Notes: generated by a model from the sequence alone, not told the origin. Shown: positions 1 to 5,165, counted from the first letter of the stretch. The stretch is DNA of 6,051 nt from Candidatus Iainarchaeum sp. (GCA_013331625.1 DUGC01000063.1:1-6051); one strand, 5' to 3'. Numbers and translations: made by a program.

Positions 1-870
1 AAAGTTCAGGCCGATGATATCAGCCCCTGCTTCCACCGCCTCAAGCGCATCTTTCCTGCTTGTGATCCCGCACACTTTTACAAGGGGGATGCCGGAAAGC
101 TCCTTTAGCTTTATTTGAGGGAGCCTGTGCGACATTATTGCGCTGCCAACCAGTGCCGCATCAGCTTTTCCTGACAGCTCATCAACCTGCGCCCTGCAAT
201 GGATCGCAGATTCGCTCACGACAATCAGGCCCTGCCTTTTGGGGCCATGGGAATTTATTTTTGTGAGCAGCCTTGCTGTAGTGCTGAAGTCCTCTTCCAT
301 CGTGGTGAGGTTTCGGTTATTGATCCCGAGTATTTTGCACCCGCTATCAAGCGCGATCGCAAGGGTATTTTCGCTGTCACATTCAACAAGGGCATCCATT
401 CCAAGGGAGTCGCAGGTTTTCAGCATCCCTTTTATTTCATCTGCCGAAAGGAAACCCGCTATAAGGAGCACAGCATCAGCGCCATAGTAGCGCGCCTCAT
501 AAATTTCGTAAGGGTCGACAATGAAGTCTTTTCGCAGTATCGGCTTTTTTGTGTATCTGCGGGCCTCTTTTATGAATTCCGGTTTACCGCCGAAAAATTG
601 CGGTTCGGTAAGGATTGAAATTGCATCGGCATACTTGTCATAAAGCCTGATGTACTCTTTCAGGCCGGCGCGTGCATTGATAACGCCGCGAGAGGGGGAC
701 GCCTTCTTGAACTCGGCAATAATGCTGGGCTTTCCCTTCTTTTTGAGCGCTTTTGCAAACGCATGGCCTGCTTTTTTGATCTTTTTCCCCATTTTTTCAA
801 GCGGAAGTTCAAGCTTTGCATGCTCAACGGCGATGACCTTGCGGACCTTCATCTTTTGCAAAAAATTCAT
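1..870 (-). CDS. trpCF: Bifunctional indole-3-glycerol-phosphate synthase / phosphoribosylanthranilate isomerase (TrpC-TrpF fusion), 3' end outside the window
   Basis: One uninterrupted frame runs from ATG at 870 to the window edge (290 residues visible). Residues 1-250 are a TrpC barrel that closes the indole ring of carboxyphenylamino-deoxyribulose phosphate. Visible TrpC motifs are AEFKKASPS (52-60), RKDF (113-116), Glu163, GINNR (182-186), SES (219-221) and GSA (242-244), covering the expected lysine and glutamate catalytic residues and the phosphate site. After a linker of about 13 residues, VKVCGIT (264-270) opens a TrpF barrel, with Cys267 the expected general base; the rest of TrpF lies beyond the window. 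The order TrpC then TrpF matches the fused enteric protein, and so do KKASPSRGVI and KDFIVDPYEIYEARYY. The start overlaps the trpD stop by ATGA, with GGAG 8 nt upstream. The fusion is certain as far as it is visible; whether the TrpF half is complete is unknown. Confidence 0.95.
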   Translation of the reverse strand, partial: MNFLQKMKVRKVIAVEHAKLELPLEKMGKKIKKAGHAFAKALKKKGKPSIIAEFKKASPSRGVINARAGLKEYIRLYDKYADAISILTEPQFFGGKPEFIKEARRYTKKPILRKDFIVDPYEIYEARYYGADAVLLIAGFLSADEIKGMLKTCDSLGMDALVECDSENTLAIALDSGCKILGINNRNLTTMEEDFSTTARLLTKINSHGPKRQGLIVVSESAIHCRAQVDELSGKADAALVGSAIMSHRLPQIKLKELSGIPLVKVCGITSRKDALEAVEAGADIIGLNF

Positions 871-1880
871 GTCTTCGACTCCTTTATAAGACCGTTGAGC
901 TTTGCAAGCGCCCTTTTCGAATCTATGCTATCTTTTGCCATTGCAATTCCCTCTTTTACCGAAGCCGCTTTCCTGTTGGCATAAATCGCCAGCCCTGCAT
1001 TTAACACGACCATGTCCCTTGCAGCGCCCATCTCTTTGCCTTCAAGTATTCCCATTATGATTTTGGCAGATTCCTGCGCGCCCGAGGCTGAAAGATCTGC
1101 CTCGCTGCATTTTTTGAAACCAAAATCCCTGGGGGCATAGATTTTCCTAGTGACCTTGCCGCCTTCAACTTCAAAAACCGTTGTTTTTCCGGTCAGGGTC
1201 GCCTCATCAAAGCCTCCTCCGCTCACAACAAGGGCCCTTTTCACATTGAGGGCCGCAAGGCTTGCCGCAAGCCTTTTTGCAAGGCCTTCATTGCATGCGC
1301 CCAAAAGATACGTTGAAGCATCTGCAGGATTCGTGATCGGCCCCAAGACATTGAATATTGTCCTGATCCCGATTTCCTTCCTCGTCTTTGCCGCAAACTT
1401 CATTGCGGGATGGTGGCTTTGCGCAAAAAGGAACGCAAACCCGTTTTTTGAAAGGATTTCGCCATTGCGCCCTGGTGCCGTATCAATTCTAACCCCAAGC
1501 GCCTCAAGCACATCAGCAGCCCCGCACCTTCCAGAAGCGCTCCTGTTCCCGTGCTTTGCGACAATGCACCCTGCCCCTGCCGCAACTATCGCGCTTGCAG
1601 TGGAGACATTGAATGCGCCTTTTCCATCGCCGCCCGTGCCGACAACATCCAAAAGGTCAGCATTTCCGGTATATATGACATGCTGGGCCCTTTCTGCCAT
1701 GGCTTTGGCTGCGCCCGTGATTTCATCCGCGCTCTCGCCCTTGATTGCAAGGGCGGTAATGAATGAGGCTATCTGCGCTTCAGTGGCGCTGCCCCCCATT
1801 ATCTCATCAAAAACCTGCTTTGATTCCTGCGCCGAAAGGCCCTTGCCCGAGGCAACTTTGGAAATCGCTTCCCTTATCAT
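867..1880 (-). CDS. trpD: Anthranilate phosphoribosyltransferase
   Basis: The 337-residue protein transfers phosphoribose from PRPP to anthranilate, the second step of tryptophan synthesis, in the cytoplasm. It has the usual family length. The all-alpha N-terminal domain (about 1-70) is followed by the PRPP-binding glycine loop VGTGGDG (80-86), then FNVSTASA (90-97), KHGNRS (109-114), HHPAMK (156-161), RTIFNVLGP (173-181) and the metal-binding Asp225-Glu226. The usual NRSxSS segment reads NRSASG here, so a commonly conserved serine is glycine at 117. The ATG directly abuts the trpG stop (TAAATG) and has a strong GGAGGGG ribosome-binding site at 1887-1893, inside the end of trpG. Its stop overlaps trpCF by ATGA. 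Unlike its neighbours it does not look especially enteric; the AGAG...RCGAADVLEALGV stretch is closer to what I recall of Bacillus-type or archaeal TrpD, an impression without an alignment. Confidence 0.96.
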   Translation of the reverse strand: MIREAISKVASGKGLSAQESKQVFDEIMGGSATEAQIASFITALAIKGESADEITGAAKAMAERAQHVIYTGNADLLDVVGTGGDGKGAFNVSTASAIVAAGAGCIVAKHGNRSASGRCGAADVLEALGVRIDTAPGRNGEILSKNGFAFLFAQSHHPAMKFAAKTRKEIGIRTIFNVLGPITNPADASTYLLGACNEGLAKRLAASLAALNVKRALVVSGGGFDEATLTGKTTVFEVEGGKVTRKIYAPRDFGFKKCSEADLSASGAQESAKIIMGILEGKEMGAARDMVVLNAGLAIYANRKAASVKEGIAMAKDSIDSKRALAKLNGLIKESKT

Positions 1881-2510
1881 TTACAACCCCTCCTTTTCCC
1901 GAATCATTGAGAGCAGATTATCAATAATTTTCCCGCCCTGCGCTGTAAGGATGCTTTCAGGATGGAACTGCACCCCTTCGACAAAATGCTTCCTGTGCCT
2001 CACACCCATCACAATGCCAGATTCGCTTCTGGCGCTCACCTCAAGTTTTCTGGAAATTTTTGTCCCGCAAAGGGAATGGTATCGCCCTGCCTGGAACGGG
2101 TTTGAAAGGCCCGAAAAAATGGTCCTTGCATCATGCTTAACCAGTGATGGCTTTCCGTGGATTGTTTCCCCAGCCCTGTCAACTACACCGCCAAATGCCT
2201 CCACAATTGCCTGCTCGCCAAGGCACACGCCAAAAAGCGGCACTTTCCCTGCAAATTCTTTTATGAACGGGATTATGTTCCCCGCATCCTTTGGAGTGGA
2301 AGGGCCGGGGGAAATCACGGCAAGTGAAGGCTGCATGCTTTGCATTATCTGCCGGAATTTTTCCACCGGCAGGTTGTTCCTGTAAACCTGCACAGCGCAA
2401 TTGCGCTTCTCAAATTCATCTACAAGGTTATATGTGAACGAATCAAAATTATCAATCAGGAGAATTTTTGTGATTTTCCTGTCCGCACCCTCCTTGAAAT
2501 CCGCTTTCAT
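1881..2510 (-). CDS. trpG: Anthranilate synthase component II (glutamine amidotransferase)
   Basis: The 209-residue class I glutamine amidotransferase subunit releases ammonia from glutamine for TrpE. Visible motifs are LLIDNFDSFTYNL (17-29), SPGP (67-70), the nucleophile Cys96 in GVCLGEQ, RYHSL (143-147), and the catalytic His183 and Glu185 in QFHPESIL. All three triad residues are present. The usual GxCLGHQ motif has Glu99 in place of His. It is a stand-alone TrpG, not fused to TrpD as in E. coli. The ATG overlaps the trpE stop (ATGA), which gives an N-terminal extension of about 15 residues before the usual ILLIDN start. A GGAGGGTG sequence lies inside that extension, but no ATG, GTG or TTG follows at a usable distance in frame, so the coupled ATG is preferred. 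PabA is the main alternative; the trp operon setting argues for TrpG. Confidence 0.95.
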   Translation of the reverse strand: MKADFKEGADRKITKILLIDNFDSFTYNLVDEFEKRNCAVQVYRNNLPVEKFRQIMQSMQPSLAVISPGPSTPKDAGNIIPFIKEFAGKVPLFGVCLGEQAIVEAFGGVVDRAGETIHGKPSLVKHDARTIFSGLSNPFQAGRYHSLCGTKISRKLEVSARSESGIVMGVRHRKHFVEGVQFHPESILTAQGGKIIDNLLSMIREKEGL

Positions 2511-4123
2511 TTTCCCCTCTCCGCAATTTCAAGCGCTTCAAGGCAGGCCCGCGCCTTCCGCTCAGTTTCCAAAAACTCCTGTTCAGGCACTGAATCATGG
2601 ACAATTCCCGCGCCCGCACGAATGTATGCCTTCCCGTTTTGCAGCTTCATGCTCCTTATTATGATGGCGCAGTCAAAATCGCCTGAAGGCGTGAGATATC
2701 CGATGCTTCCGCCATAAAAGCCGCGCCTTGTTTTTTCAATTCTGCGCAAAAGCTTCATGGCCTCAACTTTCGGTGCCCCTGTGAGGGTGCCCATGTTCAT
2801 GGATGCAAGGTATGCGTGCAGCGCATCAAGGCCGCCTTTCAGCCTACCCCGAACAGTGCTCACAAGGTGCTGCACATGGGAATACTTCACAATCGTATAA
2901 GGGTTTTCACACACCCTGCTCCCCGGCTCGCTCACCCTTGCAACATCATTTCTGGCAAGGTCGATTAGCATTGTGTGCTCTGCAAGCTCCTTCGGGTCAT
3001 TTTTGAGTTCTGCCTCAAAGCGCGAATCAAGGTCGGGGTCGATATTTCCCTTCGCGTCAAATCCGCGCGGCTTTGTCCCTGCAATCGGCCTTATCTCAAT
3101 CATCCGGGGCCCATCAGGCGATGATTCCACCTTGAGGAAAGTTTCAGGGCTGCTCCCGAGCAATATGCCGCTGCCTGAATTGAAGTAGAACATATATGGG
3201 CTCGGGTTGAGGGAGCGCAGTTGCAGGTAAATATCCAAAGGCTCGGCTGTGAATGGCGCAATAAGCGTGCGCGAGGCAACCGCCTGGAACACATCGCCGC
3301 AAAGGACGTTTTTCTTGAGCCTTGAAACCATTTTCATAAATCCCTGCCTTGATGTGTCGCTGGAAACCTTGCTTTTTTTCCCCGCGGGCATTTTCCCCAC
3401 CGGCATTTTTGCATGCAATGCATCCTTGTATGACTTGATAATCCCTGCGCACCTTGAAAGCTCAAAATCCTTCTCTTCCCGGCTTCCATCAAAAAGCATA
3501 GCATTTGCAACAAAAGAGATCTTTTTAGCAAGGTGGTCAACAATGAACAAATTATCGTAAAAGTTCATCTCAAAATCAGGCTCTTTCAAAACATCTTTCC
3601 TGCCCTGCGGGAGATTTTCAAACTGGTCTATGAAATCATAGGCTATCGCGCCCATAAGGCCGCCAGAAACCGTAAACGGCCTGTTTGCAGGACTGAGCCC
3701 AAACGCGACTTTGCGAAGCACATCCATCATTGTGATGGCGCGCAGCCTCTCGCCCTCACTTAGCAGGGGATCCATTAGCGGTATTTGACCGGAAATCTTG
3801 GCTGCGCTGACCTTCACATTTTTGCAAAATCCGAAATTCCCCCTAATGCCCTGCAGGAACTTTTCCCCGAGGGGATTTAATGCAATTACCTCAAAATTCC
3901 TCCCCCGCCCCCGCACTTTCACGCACGGGCTTGCAGAGCCAATGCTCTTTTCGCCATACTTTGTAATGACATCGGCGCTCTCGAGCAATATGCAGTCCTT
4001 TTTGCGCCCATAATCTGAGAGCTTCATGAAATACCCGAGCTCGTCGCTGTCAAAATCCATCCCCTCATGGATAGTGACAATGCTGCCCTGCCTTGCGCCC
4101 TGCAACTGTTCAACCCCGTCCAT
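2507..4123 (-). CDS. trpE: Anthranilate synthase component I
   Basis: The 538-residue chorismate-binding enzyme makes anthranilate from chorismate and ammonia supplied by TrpG, the committed step of the pathway. The N-terminal domain carries LLES (46-49), the tryptophan feedback-inhibition motif known from enteric TrpE, so allosteric control by tryptophan is likely. The catalytic domain (about 260-538) shows NPSPYMFYF (306-314), PIAGTKPRG (346-354), DLDSRFEAEL (364-373), KELAEH (378-383), LIDLARND (386-393), YSHVQHLVS (414-422), NMGTLTGAPKV (443-453) and AGAGIVHDSVPEQE (503-516). Similarity to the E. coli protein, compared from memory, is strong along the whole length. A lysine-rich repeat KMPVGKMPAGKK (239-250) sits between the domains. 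The ATG at 4123 is preceded by GAGAGGG at moderate spacing. This is the first gene of the operon; its stop overlaps trpG. The protein contains no tryptophan. Confidence 0.97.
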   Translation of the reverse strand: MDGVEQLQGARQGSIVTIHEGMDFDSDELGYFMKLSDYGRKKDCILLESADVITKYGEKSIGSASPCVKVRGRGRNFEVIALNPLGEKFLQGIRGNFGFCKNVKVSAAKISGQIPLMDPLLSEGERLRAITMMDVLRKVAFGLSPANRPFTVSGGLMGAIAYDFIDQFENLPQGRKDVLKEPDFEMNFYDNLFIVDHLAKKISFVANAMLFDGSREEKDFELSRCAGIIKSYKDALHAKMPVGKMPAGKKSKVSSDTSRQGFMKMVSRLKKNVLCGDVFQAVASRTLIAPFTAEPLDIYLQLRSLNPSPYMFYFNSGSGILLGSSPETFLKVESSPDGPRMIEIRPIAGTKPRGFDAKGNIDPDLDSRFEAELKNDPKELAEHTMLIDLARNDVARVSEPGSRVCENPYTIVKYSHVQHLVSTVRGRLKGGLDALHAYLASMNMGTLTGAPKVEAMKLLRRIEKTRRGFYGGSIGYLTPSGDFDCAIIIRSMKLQNGKAYIRAGAGIVHDSVPEQEFLETERKARACLEALEIAERGK

Positions 4124-4165
4124 TTTGGATTCCCTCTCTTTTCAAATTATGATGGCTTTTAATGT

Positions 4166-4200
4166 GCAATTGCGAATTTTTTAAAAATTAAGTTCCTTTT
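4166..4200 (-). promoter_or_regulatory. Candidate promoter of the trp operon (TATA-like element)
   Basis: On the minus strand the 106-bp gap between tRNA-Trp and trpE holds AAAAGGAACTTAATTTTTAA: a possible BRE followed by an AT-rich TATA-like core centred near 4182. A start about 25 nt downstream would give a leader of roughly 30-35 nt before trpE. The 8-bp palindrome GCAATTGC at 4166-4173 lies between the core and the expected start, where an operator would sit. No TGTACA TRP-box of the Methanothermobacter TrpY type and no Trp-rich leader peptide is visible. The box match is loose, so this is inference from position and composition. Confidence 0.4.
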
Positions 4201-4219
4201 GCCCCATTAGCCAATCCTT

Positions 4220-4227
4220 AAAAAAAA
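4220..4227 (-). terminator. Oligo-T terminator after tRNA-Trp
   Basis: Two nucleotides after the discriminator base the transcript runs into eight consecutive U residues. Archaeal RNA polymerase commonly terminates at such runs without a hairpin, so this probably separates the tRNA transcript from the trp operon that follows on the same strand. Some readthrough into trpE remains possible. Confidence 0.6.
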
Positions 4228-4229
4228 TC

Positions 4230-4390
4230 TGGGGACACTGGGATTTGAACCCAGATCAGTTGGTACCTCCAACCTTTTTGCTAACGGAAAGAAACACACT
4301 TTTTCTTTCCGATGACGTTTTCTTTTCCGTGTCAACGAAAAAGAAAAGGTTACTGGAGCCAACCGCACTGCCTGGTTATGCTATGTCCCC
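4230..4390 (-). tRNA. tRNA-Trp (anticodon CCA) with an intron after position 37
   Basis: The minus strand folds as a full cloverleaf once 88 nt are removed. The acceptor GGGGACA pairs with TGTCCCC, with A73 as discriminator. The D arm is GCAT/GTGC with G18-G19. The anticodon stem GTTGG/CCAAC carries loop CTCCAGA (anticodon CCA). The variable loop is TGAT and the T arm is CTGGG-TTCAAAT-CCCAG. A15 and T48 form the expected Levitt pair. Exons are 4390-4353 and 4264-4230, giving 73 nt mature. The 3' CCA is not encoded. At the junctions, outer helix GTTGG/CCAAC, 3-nt bulges AGT and GTA, central helix CTCC/GGAG and inner helix AACCTTTT/AAAAGGTT form a canonical BHB cut by the archaeal splicing endonuclease. 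No TATA-like box lies within about 100 bp upstream. The tRNA sits directly upstream of the trp operon. Confidence 0.97.
4265..4352 (-). other. Archaeal tRNA-Trp intron, 88 nt, folding into two purine/pyrimidine hairpins
   Basis: The intron lies between G37 and A38 and is bounded by the BHB motif. Its body holds two hairpins. The first (4347-4318) has a 13-bp stem of TTTTCTTTTTCGT with its partner, including one U-G pair, and a UGAC loop. The second (4311-4285) has a perfect 10-bp stem CGGAAAGAAA/TTTCTTTCCG and a 7-nt loop. In Haloferax and relatives this intron carries a box C/D RNA guiding 2'-O-methylation at positions 34 and 39. Here no TGATGA or CTGA box is present on the transcribed strand, and position 39 is C rather than U. 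The two stems share a CGGAAA(A)GAAA arm, as if related by duplication. Confidence 0.9.
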
Positions 4391-4510
4391 CTCCGCCGCC
4401 TGCGATCGGCGGTACCGCGTAGTGTCTTTGGCCTTTTGGCCTCGACACAACTGGCTTCGCCTCAGGAAAGCGTTTCCATTGCTGTGACGTCAGCGCCATG
4501 AAAGGCGCGC
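4391..4510 (-). other. GC-rich chain of short hairpins upstream of tRNA-Trp; possible structured RNA
   Basis: This is the tRNA-proximal part of a 335-bp stretch without a convincing gene (4391-4725). Read on the minus strand it contains, in order, GCGCC-TTTCAT-GGCGC, GCTG-ACGTCA-CAGC, GGAAA-CGC-TTTCC, GGC-GAA-GCC, GTGTC-GA-GGCC-AAAA-GGCC-AAA-GACAC, the palindrome GCGGTACCGC, and CCGCC-GATCGCA-GGCGG ending just before the tRNA. It is clearly more GC-rich than the flanking non-coding DNA. It could be a structured 5' leader of the tRNA transcript, an independent non-coding RNA on either strand, or a decayed mobile element. I recognise no known RNA family: RNase P, SRP RNA and clear box C/D or H/ACA signatures were looked for by eye and not found. 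Confidence 0.3.
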
Positions 4511-4652
4511 AAAATACGCCACAAACAATGAACCCAAAGTTCCTTTAAAAACAGATGCAGAAGGGCCTGAAATTGCGGAAAAAACTGAATTGCTGTTAAA
4601 AGCAGTTAAACTATCGAAATCACTTAAAGCAGCCGGATTGGCCCCAAAGTAA
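4488..4652 (+). pseudogene. Possible C-terminal fragment of a decayed plus-strand gene
   Basis: A plus-strand frame opens after a TGA at 4485-4487 and ends at TAA 4650-4652. It reads as a soluble Lys/Glu/Ala-rich tail, for example AKYATNNEPKVPLKTDAEGP, ending LKAAGLAPK. The strand is purine-rich, as coding strands elsewhere in the window are. There is no in-frame ATG or GTG, and nothing upstream continues it past the stop except in other frames. It could be the tail of a gene whose front was lost, or chance. The opposite strand also has a 61-codon frame from a TTG at 4675, which is no more convincing. No family is recognised. Confidence 0.18.
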
Positions 4653-4694
4653 ATCCCTTCTTGCCATTTTCCCAATAACTTTGGCCTTGCAAGG

Positions 4695-4703
4695 ATATTT
4701 AAA
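4695..4703 (-). promoter_or_regulatory. Perfect TATA-box match upstream of the gene-poor stretch
   Basis: The minus strand reads TTTAAATAT, a full match to the archaeal box A consensus TTTAWATA. A start about 25 nt downstream would fall near 4673, so the transcript would enter the 4391-4660 region and reach tRNA-Trp, which has no TATA-like box closer to it. A 15-codon ORF begins at ATG 4667, almost at the predicted start. An A/T-only octamer can occur by chance, and no clear BRE purine run precedes it. Confidence 0.3.
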
Positions 4704-4725
4704 GGTAATTGTAGCTGTGCAGTGC

Positions 4726-5157
4726 TCAGGAAATCGTTACCCGCACTTCCCCAAACGTTTTAGGCGCCCAGTTTGCATCAGGATAATCCGCCACCACATT
4801 CACGGTATATGCCCCTTTTGGAAGCGGGCCGTAGCGCACGCTCCTGCCTATCCGGCTTACCTGCCGGATGCAGCCTTCTGAGAGCCTGCTGGGTATCAAC
4901 CGGTAAATCACTTTCAGGTCATAATCTTTGAGCGAAGTGATCAAGAGCACATCACGGCAAGGGTCGGGCGCCTCAAACGAAGCATTCACTACCATGTATC
5001 CCCTGTCTGAAAAAACCGCATTTCCAAGCCGGGCATCATAAGCGCCAATCTGCACGGTGCGTTCAGGCTTGCTAAGGTAAAGGAACGCGGCCGCGGCAGC
5101 TATAACCACCACAACAATAACTGCGGTCTGCCAGAATTTTAGGAGAGGGATTTTCAT
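4726..5157 (-). CDS. Membrane-anchored small protein of unknown function
   Basis: This 143-residue protein is not recognised. Residues 1-10 are short and basic (MKIPLLKFWQ). Residues 11-28 form one strongly hydrophobic helix (TAVIVVVVIAAAAAFLYL), followed by SKPER, so a signal anchor with the remaining 110 or so residues outside the cell is likely. The outer part alternates hydrophobic residues in short strands and ends LPKGAYTVNVVADYP...FGEVRVTI, typical of a small beta-sandwich. It contains two cysteines, Cys67 and Cys96, which could form a disulfide. ATG at 5157 is chosen because GGAGG (5166-5170) lies 8 nt upstream. A TTG directly before it (5158-5160) would add one residue. It has its own promoter candidate and no clear partner, and is probably a single-gene unit. 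A function in the envelope is inference from topology only. Confidence 0.8.
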   Translation of the reverse strand: MKIPLLKFWQTAVIVVVVIAAAAAFLYLSKPERTVQIGAYDARLGNAVFSDRGYMVVNASFEAPDPCRDVLLITSLKDYDLKVIYRLIPSRLSEGCIRQVSRIGRSVRYGPLPKGAYTVNVVADYPDANWAPKTFGEVRVTIS

Positions 5158-5165
5158 CAAGGGTT

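Noticed and set aside
199..618. A 139-codon plus-strand ORF opposite trpCF
   Set aside because: It is the exact codon-by-codon complement of the TrpC reading frame and shows no independent protein features.
1150..2385. A 411-codon plus-strand ORF spanning the trpD-trpG boundary
   Set aside because: It is wholly antisense to two well-conserved enzymes. The minus-strand genes use few codons whose complements are stops in this frame, so the long open frame is a by-product. Its translation is proline/serine/alanine-rich with no recognisable motif.
4124..4229. A trp attenuator or leader peptide in front of trpE
   Set aside because: There is no short ORF with tandem Trp codons and no alternative hairpin pair; the gap is simply AT-rich.
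4265..4352. Box C/D guide RNA inside the tRNA-Trp intron
   Set aside because: Expected from other euryarchaea, but the transcribed strand has no TGATGA or CTGA. The GATGA visible in this interval is on the opposite strand.
4421..4450. Kink-turn in the GTGTC-GA-GGCC hairpin
   Set aside because: There is an asymmetric GA/AAA internal loop, but the tandem G-A pairs do not align with a three-nucleotide bulge and a paired flanking stem as a canonical kink-turn requires.
4245..4487. An 80-codon plus-strand ORF through the tRNA region
   Set aside because: It begins in the antisense of the T arm and runs through the tRNA intron and hairpin block. The cloverleaf and BHB motif explain the sequence far better.
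4490..4675. A 61-codon minus-strand ORF starting at TTG
   Set aside because: It has no ribosome-binding site at suitable spacing, needs a TTG start, and has a low-information Ser/Phe/Ala composition. The opposite strand looks slightly more coding-like.
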